Assembly: GCF_051020955.1 (NCBI RefSeq) | Contig: NC_135031.1 | Span: 1,240,001 to 1,304,000, forward strand | Length of the DNA: 64,000 bases | Direction of reading: 5' to 3' | DNA from: Megalopta genalis | Taxonomy: Eukaryota > Arthropoda > Insecta > Hymenoptera > Halictidae | Shown here: piece by piece, positions 44,802-56,794 of the stretch | Numbering within the stretch: position 1 is the stretch's first letter | How the letters are laid out: each line of letters starts with the position of its first letter | Notes under the pieces: model-generated | Told to the model about the DNA's origin: nothing | Database searches by the model: none | Seen by the model: the letters and a program-made list of their open reading frames with translations, nothing else | Made by a program: the position numbers and the translations under genes

Positions 44802-46358
44802 ATAACGCCATAACAATATGTTAGATCGTCTGAAAAACGAAAAGTAATGGATATTATAGATAAAGAAATATGACCTCACAAGGTTCTTGAGCGTTGCCTT
44901 GCAACGTGGTTTTAATTGCCAGTTGTTGAAGACATTAGGTCATTCCCTAACGAAGGTCATACCCTAATGACTTTAATCCTTAAATGGTACTTTATTTGCT
45001 CGGAACATGAACTGCTACACTAAAATCTTGTTAAAAAGTACGTAAAGTTTTGTTAAAACTATCCTAAGTATGTAAATCATGGCTACGAAATGCAAATGAT
45101 AAAAAACAGTTAAACAGACTTCGTATTAACAATTATTTAAAGAAGCGTTAGCAAAAGACAGGATACAGTTTGTTCGAATCGTGAAAGATACCATGCTACA
45201 ATGATATAATGACTTAACTCTTAACGTTATGATAAACAAAGTTTATTTCACTAAATTCGTATCAATAACAAAAAACTTAAATAGATCAGTCATTTCCAAC
45301 GTTATATCATTTTATATTTTATTCGATATTTACTACTTCGCTAATGAACACTTTCGAGCCTGCTGGCAGGTGATCTGAAAAAAATCCATCGAGTTACCGA
45401 TTAATCAAAAGGTTAATTAACGCTGAAGAAAGAAGAGGAAGATGATGAGCCGCAGAGCCGGTAAAAGCTTAGAATTAAAAGCAGTAAAAAAGTGTACCGG
45501 TCACGAGTTTTTCGTTGCAACTTCCGCGGCTCCAGGTGTCCATCGAGGAAGACTGTTCTATAGGGTGGCAAAAAGTATGTGGAAACCCGAAAGACATGAC
45601 AGGGCACCGTTATAGGCGGCGTCGGGAGATTAGGTTCGCGTTGGGGAACCGACGGCGACCGTCCGCATCGCGATAATCATCGATATTTTCTCTTCCGCAT
45701 ACCGATTTCGCAGCTGGACGTGACCCGGTGGGCAGAAATTGCGGCATGCGGTCGATACTCGATACGATAATGGGCAACGACGCAGAGAAATTTCTCTCCA
45801 GAGTCCCGGCTACGTAGCCGATGTGTTCGCCAATCGGATGTTCTCCGCGGCGCTGCCTTCGATCGTCGATTTCGATGGAAATTGCGAAACCTCTCTAATT
45901 TCAAGATATTATTAGGTCTCTCGGAAATCCTTGCGACTTCGATTACAATAAGCCAACGTGCCGCATTTACGGCACCGTACGGTCATAAACTACTGGAGTA
46001 CCATGCCCGCAATTAGCCGCCTAAACTAATTATCTTACTGGATACTTCCGGTGGTACGGGGTGCACCATGTGCAGGACATTAGATCGAATAAATTATTTT
46101 TCTGTAACGTTCCTTTAACTACTACACTTACCAACAAACTATTTAGGGTAAGGTTGCCTAACGTGAGGACCTTCCCTAATATGAGACCCTAGTTTATTTC
46201 GGTTATAGATGTTTCAAGTGTCACATCGATACTTCTTGAATACATATTAACTCGCATATTTCGTTGTTTTGTCTGTTTGTCGATGTCCAGATCAGTTTAG
46301 CGTCGTGATTAAACATATTTGTAAAATTCGTTGCGAAAAACTTTTGATTTTGATTATA
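44802..46358. other. No gene recognised
   Basis: AT-rich, then GC-richer at 45410-45900 with short unsupported frames. GTCATTCCCTAACGAAG and GTCATACCCTAATGAC near 44940 form a small repeat. Confidence 0.45.
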
Positions 46359-46456
46359 CAGGGTGTCCCAAAAATGTCTCAGAATCCAGAAATAGGGGAT
46401 TCCTGAGGTCATTTGAAGCCCATTTCCAGATTGCGAGACATTTTTGGGATACTCTG
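46359..46456. mobile_element. CAGGGTGTCCCAAAA MITE, 98-bp minimal form
   Basis: Left end CAGGGTGTCCCAAAAATGTC, right end AGACATTTTTGGGATACTCTG, with TA at 46357-46358 and 46457-46458. It keeps the outer arms (TCAGAATCCAGAAAT, ATTTCCAGATTGCG) but has lost the central palindrome. Confidence 0.92.
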
Positions 46457-47571
46457 TATTACAAATATCTTAAAAATGGTAAGTGTATAATTATTTTTAT
46501 AAATTACTGTTGTACAGCGCATTCAGCGATTTTTCAACTCGAATTTACATACTTCTAGTTTCTTCTTTATTAGAAACAAGCGAAATATTTTTCCTGTATT
46601 CTTTAGTAGATTGTAAAATAATACATATATTAATTTTCAAACGTTTACCGATATGTTGTAAATATCGCCAATATCGTCGAGATACTGTTCAAACGAACAA
46701 AAGAGGCGGACATATTTTAGTTAAAATATTTTATTAAAAATAAACCTTCGCCGTCTAGTAATCAGTTCAATTCTTCAAGTCGTCTTATCGATATCTCAAG
46801 GATATCCGATCGGTATTTCGATAATATTAGTAATTTCATCGATAATCGATAGTGACATTTCTACTTTCCGACCGTCAATTTTCAAGCCTTGATCGTCAGG
46901 GTCATCGTCCCCACCGTCTTGTGACACAATCCACGACTCGCCAGACTCGCAATCGGAATACACATGGTCCTCTTAACAGCCCCCTGAAACGGTCGGCTCG
47001 AAAGCGAGCCGAATCCCGATATCTGTGAACCATGGGGTCAAACAACCTGCGCAAATTGACGCAGCGTAGGGCAAGATCCCGTATTCCCAAAGGTGGGCTT
47101 TCGATCGTGCTTCCGGGGACGCATGGTCGCGTGTCCTCCGGCAGCACCCTCGAGGAGGGTGCATCTCTGTTTGCCGTGCACTTTGCCCGCTGCGATCCTT
47201 TGGTCTGGAGCAGGTCCCCGGTCATCGATACAGTCCCTGCCGGTATCCTCTTTCCCTGGATCCGCGGCTTTCGCTAATAGCGGAGATCCTGCCAGTCTCG
47301 AGAGGACATCCGTAGAGTGCGTGTACCACGAAGAGCAACGCCAATATTGACGCGTCCTCGACGCAGTTCAGCAAACAAGCTTCTGAAATCCGCGACGACG
47401 AACTCTCGCGACACCTGTCACGCCACCAGCCACGTGAAATTTCGACTTTCTACGAAATCGGTTGCGCTCTTCCCTGAAATGCGGATTCTTCTGCCGTTGT
47501 GGCGCGACGAACTCGCTCGACTTCCATCGCTTCGTTGGGAAATGGTTACGAAAAGGGAATCGATGGAAGGG
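46457..47571. other. No gene recognised; ATCGATA-rich then GC-rich
   Basis: 46640-46860 is rich in ATATCG/ATCGATA words. 46900-47560 is CpG-rich with overlapping open frames up to 107 codons on both strands and no domain. Confidence 0.45.
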
Positions 47572-47789
47572 CAGGAATTTCTCTGCAATTGTTCCTGCGC
47601 TTGTAAACAAAAATAGACAATTTGGGAAGAGGAGATACGATTATTCGAGGCTCGCGGTTCGTTTTTATAGTCGCCGATTGTCGACGACTATAAAAGAACG
47701 AGCCATGAGGCTCTAATAATCGTGTCTCCCTCTTTCCAAATGGTTCATTTTTGTTTACAAGCTGAGGGACAATCGGGGAGAATTCACTA
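47572..47789. mobile_element. CAGTAAATTC hairpin MITE, worn ends
   Basis: The centre TTTTTATAGTCGCCGATTGTC/GACGACTATAAAAGAACG and arms CTTGTAAACAAAAATAGACAA / TTTTTGTTTACAAGCTGAGG are intact. The outer ends read GAATTTCTCTGCAATTG and GGGGAGAATTCACTAT, so both termini are mutated. Confidence 0.85.
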
Positions 47790-47821
47790 TATTATTTGTC
47801 GTTCGGAACAAAGAGACTGAT

Positions 47822-47992
47822 ACCGGTATTTTTCGGTTGCAGCTTTATAACCTTTGTAGAAACCGAAATACCGGTATGACGTCATACCGTCAGTCGCGCT
47901 GTTACGCTACGATCGATTATTGTAAACAAACCTGGGACTCGTAACGGTATTATACCGGTAAACATTGCGATATGTTTACTGGTGTGGACGTT
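47822..47992. repeat. ATACCGGTAT-rich segment with hairpin
   Basis: ATACCGGTATTTTTCGGTT is followed 30 bp later by AACCGAAATACCGGTAT, its near inverse. TATACCGGTAAAC and ATACCAGTATT follow. It lies between two CAGTAAATTC MITEs. Possibly a decayed hairpin element; no duplication is seen. Confidence 0.6.
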
Positions 47993-48024
47993 ACATACCA
48001 GTATTAAAACCGATTTTCCGAATA

Positions 48025-48180
48025 CAGTAAATTCTCACCAATTGTTCTTCAACTTGTAAACAAAAATTGACAATTTGGGAAGTGGGGACACGATTATTCG
48101 AGACTCAAATAATCGTATCTCCTTTTCCCAAATTGTCTACTTTGTTTGCAAGCTAAAGGAAAATTGGTGAGAATTTACTG
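48025..48180. mobile_element. CAGTAAATTC hairpin MITE, 156 bp
   Basis: CAGTAAATTCTCACCAATTG to GTGAGAATTTACTG, with TA at 48023-48024 and 48181-48182. The arms are almost fully complementary with a very short loop; the ATAAAAAC centre of longer copies is deleted symmetrically. Confidence 0.93.
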
Positions 48181-48273
48181 TATCGATATAACACCTAAAC
48201 CTCAAAATATTTCGATTTCCAGTCTCTCGTTCGAAACTCTCCTTCTCCGTATTCTCTCTTGTTTGTTATTTTT

Positions 48274-48470
48274 GACTGCGGATTCTTGTGCAAAATAAGT
48301 TTTTTGCATCAATAGCAAGAAATAAAAATAGAGAACCGTTCCTACCATTAATAATTTTAATAGATTGAAAATACTACATTCTAATATTGCATTCTTAAAT
48401 TCTGTTACTCTTGCTACTATTTTAGATGTCACCTACTCAATATTGTCATAAACGCCTAAAATTCGCACTC
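48274..48470. mobile_element. GACTGCGG-type MITE, ~197 bp
   Basis: Left GACTGCGGATTCTTGTGCAA, right CCTAAAATTCGCACTC-TA, an imperfect inverse. The right TA is present and the left one is mutated. Confidence 0.6.
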
Positions 48471-49619
48471 TAGTAATTACTTCGTTAATTTTAGCTTTCC
48501 AGTTTCAGTTTTCATCATAACTAATCAACTTCAAAGTCTTTTTATGGTAGTGGAGCCGGTTACCGTGGAATGATCAATTGTTATGCTTTTGGCGTGTTTT
48601 CATCGAATAAGAGATATTCAATTTTTTTATTCTTTTATTTCGTTTATTTTTAACTAAAGAGCAAATTAAAGAGGAACTATTAAAAAATGATTAAAACAAG
48701 AGAACAAAAAGATTTGATAAATGTTATTCGATAAATATATATAAAATCCACTACCATGGTAGGTTATGCAAGCGAACATGTTAAAATAATGACATCCTTG
48801 AATTCTTCTAATGTCTTTGCTGTTTTGCATACCACGTACGCGTTTCCGCGATAAATGCATAAAATCCGCAGCGAAACGATTACTATTCACATAGTTTCGC
48901 GAGACGGCGCAGGTGGTTGTGTCTGCGCACCTGTTCCGAAAGCTGTCGATCATCCGAAAAGCTCGATTATAAATCGCGGCGTTACTCCGCGCCGGTGTAT
49001 CGGCGGTTTCCTGGAAGAGGAGCGAGTGCACCGATGCAAGAAGATGAGCTTGCTTACGCGGACACGCATTTTTACTGTGGTGGGAGCGCGCGGCGGTCCA
49101 CGGTGGAACGCGCGCGGAATGGGACGAAGCGCGGTAATTAAAATGCTACATACGAAGCGTGGTACGCTCGAAGCTCTCTTTCTTTCTGCGATAAATAAAT
49201 TCAACGGTCGGTTCTTGTCCCTCCTGGTCCCGCAGCCGAGTTTCGCTGGAAACCGTCGGCGATACGATGCCGCTTGAAAGAAACCGGAGGAGAAAAAAAT
49301 AGAGGCAACGAACGAAAAGAATCGCGACTTGTAACCGGCGAGCGAGAGCGCTTATGGCGACAGCGATACTAATTTCACCTCTGCATTCCATCGCCCCGTT
49401 GGCCTGTTGCCTTAAGGCGCGCCTCATTCACAACGGTTGACGCCTTGCCACTCGCTGCTTAACGGCTTATCTTTTCGCAATCGCTGAAATCCTAGAATTT
49501 TCAAATTTCTGAGCTCTTCAACGGTCTTCACAGACATTTTTCCAAGTCTAATGAAAACGATGACAAGTGAAACAATTTCCTCTGCTTTTTGACATTTGAA
49601 CTATCGAGCCCGAAATGAT
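48471..49619. other. No gene recognised
   Basis: 48850-49430 is GC-rich with overlapping open frames of 74-140 codons on both strands and no domain. The rest is AT-rich. Confidence 0.45.
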
Positions 49620-49724
49620 AACATTATATATATATTAATATATATAACACATTGTATAAATTAATATATTATATTTATATTATATTATATATATTATATT
49701 ATATTATATATATTATAGCTTAGA

Positions 49725-49780
<56 letters not shown>

Positions 49781-49798
49781 TACTATATTTATAACATT
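49620..49798. repeat. (TA)n-rich tract
   Basis: Interrupted TATAT/ATTATATT, with a 40-bp pure (TA)n near 49732-49774. Confidence 0.95.
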
Positions 49799-49803
49799 GT
49801 ATA

Positions 49804-50353
49804 TGTTGCGACGGCAACACCGAAGGTCAAACATCCCTGGCCATCCCTTGAGCAATTAAGCGATATACCTGCGACACTAAAAAATGCACCCAAACGAAAA
49901 TACCCTTCGACCCGACGAACGGACAACACGACTCATAAATTCCATATTTCCCAAAACGGAAAATTTACAACCCGAACTTTCGAACAGTTTCCCACTCCTC
50001 AAGTTCCTTCCGACACACCCATCTCCAATCAAAAACGCTTCATTTCCTCCATCAAAACCCACCATACACCAATCAACAAAAAAACCGAGGCGACAAGCGC
50101 AAAGGCACCTAGAACGTTAGACAGAATCGTTAGAACCACCAGAACGGCTAGAACCACCAGAACTGTTAGAATTGTCAGAACCACCAGAACGGCTAGAACC
50201 ACCAGAACTGTTAGAACGGTCAGAACTCGTAGAACTCTAAGAACGCAGATAACGCATCGCTAAGACCATAGCTGTAATATTATTAAAGTGTACGTAAAGG
50301 CAACCAGCGACTTCATTAAACTTAATTCCATTTGGAAACATCGCGCACATACA
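49804..50353. mobile_element. Solo LTR, 550 bp
   Basis: Starts TGTTGC (in the hairpin TGTTGCGACGGCAACA) and ends ACATACA, giving the TG..CA form of LTRs. GTATA occurs directly before (49799-49803) and after (50354-50358), a 5-bp duplication typical of LTR retrotransposon integration. The strand is A/C-rich and contains a 9-bp minisatellite. No internal gag/pol region remains, so it is a recombined solo LTR. The AT-rich flank raises the chance of a coincidental GTATA match. Confidence 0.7.
50132..50248 (+). repeat. 9-bp minisatellite AGAACNNNN, 13 units
   Basis: Units AGAACCACC, AGAACGGCT, AGAACTGTT, AGAATTGTC and so on, in exact 9-bp register. A five-unit block (45 bp) is itself repeated. 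It lies inside the solo LTR. Confidence 0.95.
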
Positions 50354-50358
50354 GTATA

Positions 50359-52204
50359 TATTACTTATTGTATCGATATCCTATCGATGCATAACGATAT
50401 TTAGCGCTATATTGTTAAGGCAAATGAAGTACTAGCTGTACAGTGTTATTAAGATGCAACCTTGCAAATTACAATAAAAATTAGCAATTATGCGTTCTAC
50501 AACTAGTGTAAACAGAAATAAAGACATTTGATTAAACAATAAATTCGTCATACTTTACATCGATCATCTAAGCTTTCATTCATCTTAACGATATCTTATC
50601 GATATTATCTATATGTCAGTTTATCGGTAACATATCGATATTATCGACATTTATCGATAAATTTGTTATCGACAATTTTTTATGATAAAGGTAAAATAAA
50701 ATGTATTATTGTAAGAATTAAAAGATACCATAAATGCATAAAGATTTGCAATCTATCTAGAAATATTAGAACAGTGCAAAAAATTTCTTGCGTACGCCCC
50801 AGAAAAGATTACTTATTTTAAAATCTTATTATAATGCTATTATAAAAAATATTAATATTTAATCTTATTATAAAATAAAAGTATAATGAATAGTTACATT
50901 TACTATAGCATATTTTATGACGAATAAAATAACATAACAATCTATCTAGCGCACCAGACTTGTTTCCAAAATAAATGTTTAAATTCGTAGACGAGTTTGT
51001 AAATTCTAGAACAAAAGAAAGGATGTTTCGCCGACCAAAATTTTCAACTGAAAATAAAATAAAATGCACTTGCAAACAAAAATTAAGAAACATGATACAC
51101 AGATACACATTTTTGGTTATAGTAAACGAGCTCAATATAAGATAAAGATTTGTATTGTGTCAACGAGAATATTAATTTTGTTATAAACAATGTGTTCTTT
51201 GTTTCACTATAATATGCACTTTTAATCGACTGAAATATATATTTGTTAAAACATCGAATTTTATTTATTATATTTTATTATATTTTATTATATTATATTT
51301 ATATTTATTATATTTTTATTTATTACATTATATTTTAACAGTATGTCTTGAAAATGTAAAGTTTCTCAACGTTTGTCCGAAAGCGTATATTTTGCGAAGT
51401 TAGACGCGATGTAAATACAGAAAAATTCAGTTACCGTGTACACAATCTCCAGCAATTGTATCCACGAGCCAGCAAAGCCCAGGGCAACTTGATCGATGAT
51501 GTCAATCCAAGTTGTTCAGCAACGTTCGCTCGAATCCGCTCGCGCAAATCGTTGTATCCGCGATTGTCTCGAATATCATTGATTCGCAGCCTGTGCGCGG
51601 CGCAATCGTTGCAACGAGATTCATCGCGGAGCGCAGCAGCGACGCGGTTGCATCCACGTATCGCGTTGCACAATTAGATTTCGCTTATTACGGTGCACAT
51701 CGATGCGCGTCCGATCGAACGCGGTGGCCGTGGCGCGGCGCGGCGCGGATCGGAGCGGATCGGATCGGTTCGGAGCGGAGCGGAGCGTTAAGCTCTCGCG
51801 TGTTCGGAGGCGTATAATTACTCCGGTGACCTTAAAGTCGTGCAGGCAGGCGTCGAACGGTTTTGAAAGCTGGAAAAAGTATCGGCGCGTAAGTTCGTCG
51901 TGGAACGTGGCTGACATTTAGAACACCCGTTACAACGACATTCACCGGCCAGCGAGAGAGCGAGCGAGCGAGCTAGACTTTTTAGCCCACGCGTGCCCCA
52001 CGCGTTATTGACGCATCTAATTATTAATACACGGCTGTTCGATCAATAATTGACGATCGATCGGCGATGGGGATTTGGAAGGGTCCTGGCTTTGTTGTCT
52101 TCGATGACAGACTCTTTAGCTGGTTGGTTCTTTGATAGAATGTTTATACAGTAGAATCACGATTATTTGGTCGTCCATCGTTAAAATTATCTATTGTCCA
52201 AATG
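50359..52204. other. No gene; ATCGATA-rich, then AT and GGATC-rich tracts
   Basis: 50385-50670 carries many ATCGATA/TATCGATA words. 51255-51340 is (TATTTTAT)n-like. 51735-51790 is a GC-rich GGAGCGGATCGGATCGG run. Open frames at 51430-51920 overlap on both strands without domains. Confidence 0.45.
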
Positions 52205-52400
52205 TTACGTGAAATATTTATATATTCATATATTTGTATTATATATTTATAATATATAATAATCTAGAAAATCTATCTCTAGAAAAAAGAGAAATATATA
52301 TATATATATATATACTTCTCTTTTTTCTAGATATATAGTGATCACCTTAAGTTTCTGTATCGTAATGTGTAATTTAACTTTGCAATTTGAAAGCCTACTA
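52205..52400. repeat. (TA)n tract plus dispersed repeat fragment
   Basis: 52290-52311 is (AT)n flanked by the inverse pair CTAGAAAAAAGAGAA / TTCTCTTTTTTCTAG. 52337-52395 matches the inner part of 17661-17715. Confidence 0.75.
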
Positions 52401-53690
52401 AATGCTGAAGAATAAACTACTAACCGAAATATGAAACAAAAATATGGATACAAAGTTTATTAAAAGATTTTTACCTAAATTGAAACAGAAAATCTTTTAT
52501 TCATTAATTCCTATAGAATTCCACAGCGGCATGATTTTTCTTTAAATTCGATATCAGAAAAATATTTCTGGTTCTAAGGCTTGAAAATTGATTAATTGAC
52601 GTAATCTTTTCTTTCTATACATTACAAATAATAGAAATATTTGTGACAGTCCAGATAAATGCGACACCCTGTACGTGAATCGCATTCTGTGAGGAGAATG
52701 CTGTTTTTCTAATAAAAAATATTCAACATTTAAAATTGCATGTATGTATATCAACATTGCAATTTATTCTTCGACTACATTGCAACTATTTCTGGTAGAA
52801 TGATCGACGAAAGTTCGTCGGACTCGGAACGATCGAGGACAAGCGATCGATTCGAGTTTTCAAAGGCGTGCCAGCGCGATTCCAACGGGCGAACGACTGG
52901 TTCGACGTGGAACAGGAAAGAGAAGACGGATGTGTCAGCGTAAAAATGTCAGATCGTAGACAACGTCGTCGTCAAGATCATATTATTATGTACAGCGACG
53001 AGAATACCTGCTGTTGGTATGCACGGAGATGCCGATTGGCCGAGAGAAAACTCGCGTACGCACGCACGTACGGCGCAGCTGGTTTGTACGCGAGCTTGCA
53101 CCGTAGTCAGGGCATATTTATGGATTAGCATACAATGGTGGTGTTTATTAGAGATTCTTCGAAGGTTCCCACCTTCGACGCCGGCTTCGTGCTTCTTCTT
53201 CGTTCCCGAGAGCCATCACGCCCTTCCTCGGGAAGCTCTTGCTGTCCAAATTCAAACTTCGCCGATCGAATTTTGCATTCTTTTTCCATTCTATCCCAAT
53301 TTCGTTGAACCTGCCTCTGCGATGTACTTATTACTGTATTATAGAAATTGATTCATTTATTCCATCACAATTGTCCTGCAATATTTTTAGCAAAAGTTCA
53401 AACTAGTCCGCTAATTAGTTGCTGATAATTAAACATTTTAAGAAGCATCAGCTAATTAGAAATTTAATTCTTTCGCTAGTAATATTAATAGGTTGAGAAT
53501 GACACGTCGACATACCTAAATTCCTTCAACACAATAAGCGCCATGTCAGTCACCGATCACGGACACTATACTTTCCGTTCGGACCGCGTCAGTCACCGAT
53601 GATTGACGATATACAATTCAAAAAATGTATATTCTTCTATTACGAAATTTTAAATAATTTGGAGATCATAAAAGAATGTACCTAAATATT
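52401..53690. other. No gene; one orphan MITE end
   Basis: GCGACACCCTG-TA near 52662-52673 is an isolated CAGGGTG-type terminus. 52800-53330 is GC-richer with short unsupported frames. Confidence 0.45.
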
Positions 53691-53848
53691 GCTTGTTACT
53701 AAAAACAATTTTAATGAATATTGTTAAAACACGGTATGTATACGCAGATTTCACAGAATTTTGGCACAACATTTTCAGTTATATTTTTAGAACAAAAGTC
53801 CGCCGTTTGAGTAACTAAAAAATGTACGAATACTTTTGTCCCCCACTG
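53691..53848 (-). mobile_element. Tc1-like terminus, second family
   Basis: Read on the - strand it begins TA-CAGTGGGGGACAAAAGTATT and CGTACATTTTTTAGTTACTC, the style of Tc1 elements with a CAGTGG start. It differs from the element at 3947. No partner end was found; the inner limit is arbitrary. Confidence 0.55.
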
Positions 53849-54548
53849 TAATTGCACCAGTTTTCTACATTCGTTACGTATATAAAGACTGCAATAAACT
53901 TACAAACAATTTCAATAGAATTTGCTGAACACACTGCGATAAAAGAAAAGAAATTGATGCTATTGTAACATCGATTATTCTGCAAGACTTCGTGGAAAAT
54001 TATGAAGGAACTTCGAACTTGCTATTCGTAATAATTGCACTAGCTTTCTACATTCGTAATGTACAGATCTTCGTGCAATCTCGCATTTTTTAGTGATCAT
54101 TTTTGAAAAATTCAATTAGGGGAACAATTTGTTCCGTTGATTAGAGGACCTCTTCTACCCAAATTAAACTAAGAACGTTATTGATTTTTGGTAATATAAA
54201 TGCTTTAATAACGTATAATGATCGTAAAGATAAAGTTCCAGTGGAATTGTATAAAATTGCTTTTTATATTCAATTTACCAATCACTAGAAACGCTAATTT
54301 TAAGTTAAATTAACAGAAAATAACAGAACCGCTGATAATTATGGTACTATCGAGATTATCGATTTTTATTTCATAAAACCTGTATAAATACGGTCTTTCG
54401 TCAAATATTTATTTAAACAGTGTAATTATTTCCATCGTTCCATCATTCTATATATTTTTTAATCGCGCCAATAAATTTCTATATGTGAATGAAAATTTAT
54501 ATTTATTCTACGCCAACCTTTACTTCAATGCTTAATTAACGACAAGTA
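53849..54548. other. No gene seen
   Basis: AT-rich sequence without recognised features. Confidence 0.5.
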
Positions 54549-54700
54549 GACTGCGGATCTTTATGCAAAATAAAATATTTCTACATCGATTATGAGAAGC
54601 AGAAATTAGACAGAACGGTGTTTCTTCATTTAATAATGTCAATACATCAAATATGACATCGTCATGACTGTATAAAGTACGTAGTTTAATAATAACTAAA
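54549..54700 (+). mobile_element. GACTGCGG-type MITE, left end
   Basis: TA-GACTGCGGATCTTTATGCAA with AATAAAATATTTCTAC, then GAGAAGCAGAAATTAGACAGA, shared with 16389 onward. The right end is not identified. Confidence 0.55.
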
Positions 54701-55521
54701 GAGTTGAATTTTTTATTTCGATTTAAAAGAAGCACGTAACATACACATTTCGGGGATTATATTCGAAATCTTGGCAACCAGTCTGACACGGTACTATACT
54801 GTAAGGGGTTAAAGGAAATTCTCCTGATTGATTTATGAAAATACTTGATTATCGAATAGAGTTAGGCTACATTACCAGATAGCTTGTCTAACCACGAGAG
54901 AGCTTAATGGCGTGAGAAACGGGCGTGGACCAGTCGGTCCGGCAGAAAAAGCCCGGGTGAAGGGAAAGCAGGATGACATAACAGATCTCGATAATTTCGG
55001 GATATCGTGAATTCGGATCGGTCGTGGATACCGTGTGCAATGCTCGCAAACAAACTGCATCTCGCGCGAAGGCTGAGCGGAGTTGAAAGGCCGGGCGGTA
55101 AATTGTCTCGCGCCGTGCTGGTAACGTGCTCGAGAGAAATTAAACCTCGTTTTGATAATCAATCTGTAGATAAAGATGGAGGGAATCTTGATATGCGGAT
55201 TTAATTGACGCGACGCTGGTGATCGTGAGAAACTCGCGTTTCATCGAAAAAGAAGTCGTTATCTCGCGCACTTGTTTGGACTGTATCTTTGTTGCCGGCA
55301 AATATTGAGGCTGCTCGTCGCTCATTACAATGCGCGACTCGTTTTCTTAAAGATTACTCCATTTGCTTGGATATTTCCGCATTGTCTCGCCGTTTCCTGT
55401 CTCCTATCTTCAAGTTTTTATACTTTACTGTGAATATCATTGAGGATTTTTAATCGGACATACTTTGTCTGAAAGGAATTATCGATGGACTATCTGATAC
55501 TTGTGTCGAAGTATAATCAAG
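54701..55521. other. No gene recognised
   Basis: GC-richer from 54870 to 55330 with short frames on both strands, and no domain. Confidence 0.45.
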
Positions 55522-55904
55522 AGCCTGCGGATTTTAGGCGTTTATGACAAAAATGAGTAGGTCGATCTGAAAACAGTAATAACATTTAGAGAATTTGAAA
55601 ATATTGTTGTATTATTTGCGGCTGATTAAAATTACTAAGAAAAGAAATATGGTAAATTCACTCCAATTATCCCTCAGCTTGTAAGCAAAAATAGACAATT
55701 TAGGAAGAAGAGATTCAATTATTCTAGACTCGCAGCTCGTTTTTAGAGTTGTTGACAATTGGCGACTATAATCGTGTCTTCTTTTCTGAAATTGTCCATT
55801 TTTGTTTACAAGTTGAGGAACAATTGGAGAGAATTTACTGTAATTATTTATGTAACTCTTGTATCTTGCAGTTAATGTTGTCATTGCAGTTATTCTATAT
55901 AAAA
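55522..55904. mobile_element. GACTGCGG-type MITE split by a CAGTAAATTC MITE
   Basis: Left AGCCTGCGGATTTTAGGCGT with TTATGACAAAAATGAGTAG, right TATATAAAAATCCGCAATC-TA. Removing 55650-55840 and one TA leaves about 190 bp, the usual family length, so the CAGTAAATTC MITE is the younger insertion. Confidence 0.75.
55650..55840. mobile_element. CAGTAAATTC hairpin MITE, 191 bp
   Basis: Left end TGGTAAATTCACTCCAATTA (first bases mutated), right end TTGGAGAGAATTTACTG, with TA at 55648-55649 and 55841-55842. Confidence 0.9.
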
Positions 55905-56794
55905 ATCCGCAATCTAATGATAAGGTAATCATCTGTAACTCAATAATTGTTTGAAAAATATTTTACAAATCTTTCGACAATCGTCCATGTTAAACGATTT
56001 ATGTATTCGTTGTAAGTCGATTATGTAACGATCAAAAGTGGTACAGAAAAAAACAAGATAACTGTTATTTTTCCCTCTGAAAAACCGAAAAAGTATCGGA
56101 AATAAAAATTGTCCGATACTTGTATTGAGATCGCTTACAAACTTGCAAAATTAATAAAGAAAGTTAATTAAAAATCAATAATAATTCAATATACTTGGAA
56201 GTGAGATATCGAGTTCTAATAAAGGAAATTATGTTCTAGAATGATTAAATTGTATTCTTAAATTTTTGGGTCGCAATGATATAACTAGTTTTTAGGTAAG
56301 CACGAACATTATGAACTGCTACTGCTAGATGACTTAGAAACGTGTTTTTAAATCTCCGATTAATCCGATATTATAGTATATTTACCTTTGAATCAACTAT
56401 TTGTAAGACTCGATTACTTTTTATACAAAACGGTAAAGTATGAAAGTACTTCAATTTGTTCAAAGTATTGTAGAATAACTGTTAGTGTCCAACTAGATTC
56501 CAACTAGTGTCCAACTTCTTTCAATTTCCGAAAAAGTAAAAATTTCCTGTTTATGCATAAATGTTCGAATAAAAGTTCCAATGGATTTCCAATGGATTTC
56601 CAATGAATTGGTTTTTCAGAACAGAAAGGTTAAAAGATAAAAAATTTTAACAGTTTTATTCCAGCCCTGATCGTATGACGTGCGTGCTTCGCATAGGAAC
56701 CGTGACAGCGGAGGGTTAACCAAAGTTTTGCAGCGATCTTCCCGAAAAGCAATAGAAAACTATCAACGATTCATTTGCATAACTCGTACACGTG
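55905..56794. other. No gene; short ATGGATTTCCA repeats
   Basis: AT-rich. Small direct repeats AACTAGTGTCCAACT/AACTAGATTCCAAC near 56490 and CAATGGATTTC near 56578-56602. If the - strand exon below is real, this is its 3' side. Confidence 0.4.

Noticed and set aside
44472..44879. 135-codon Tyr/Ile/Leu open frame on the - strand
   Set aside because: Translation of the (TATAA)n microsatellite.
50132..50248. Regular 9-bp repeats considered as a CRISPR-like or coding repeat
   Set aside because: There are no spacers of CRISPR size, and it lies inside an LTR-bounded segment of eukaryotic DNA.
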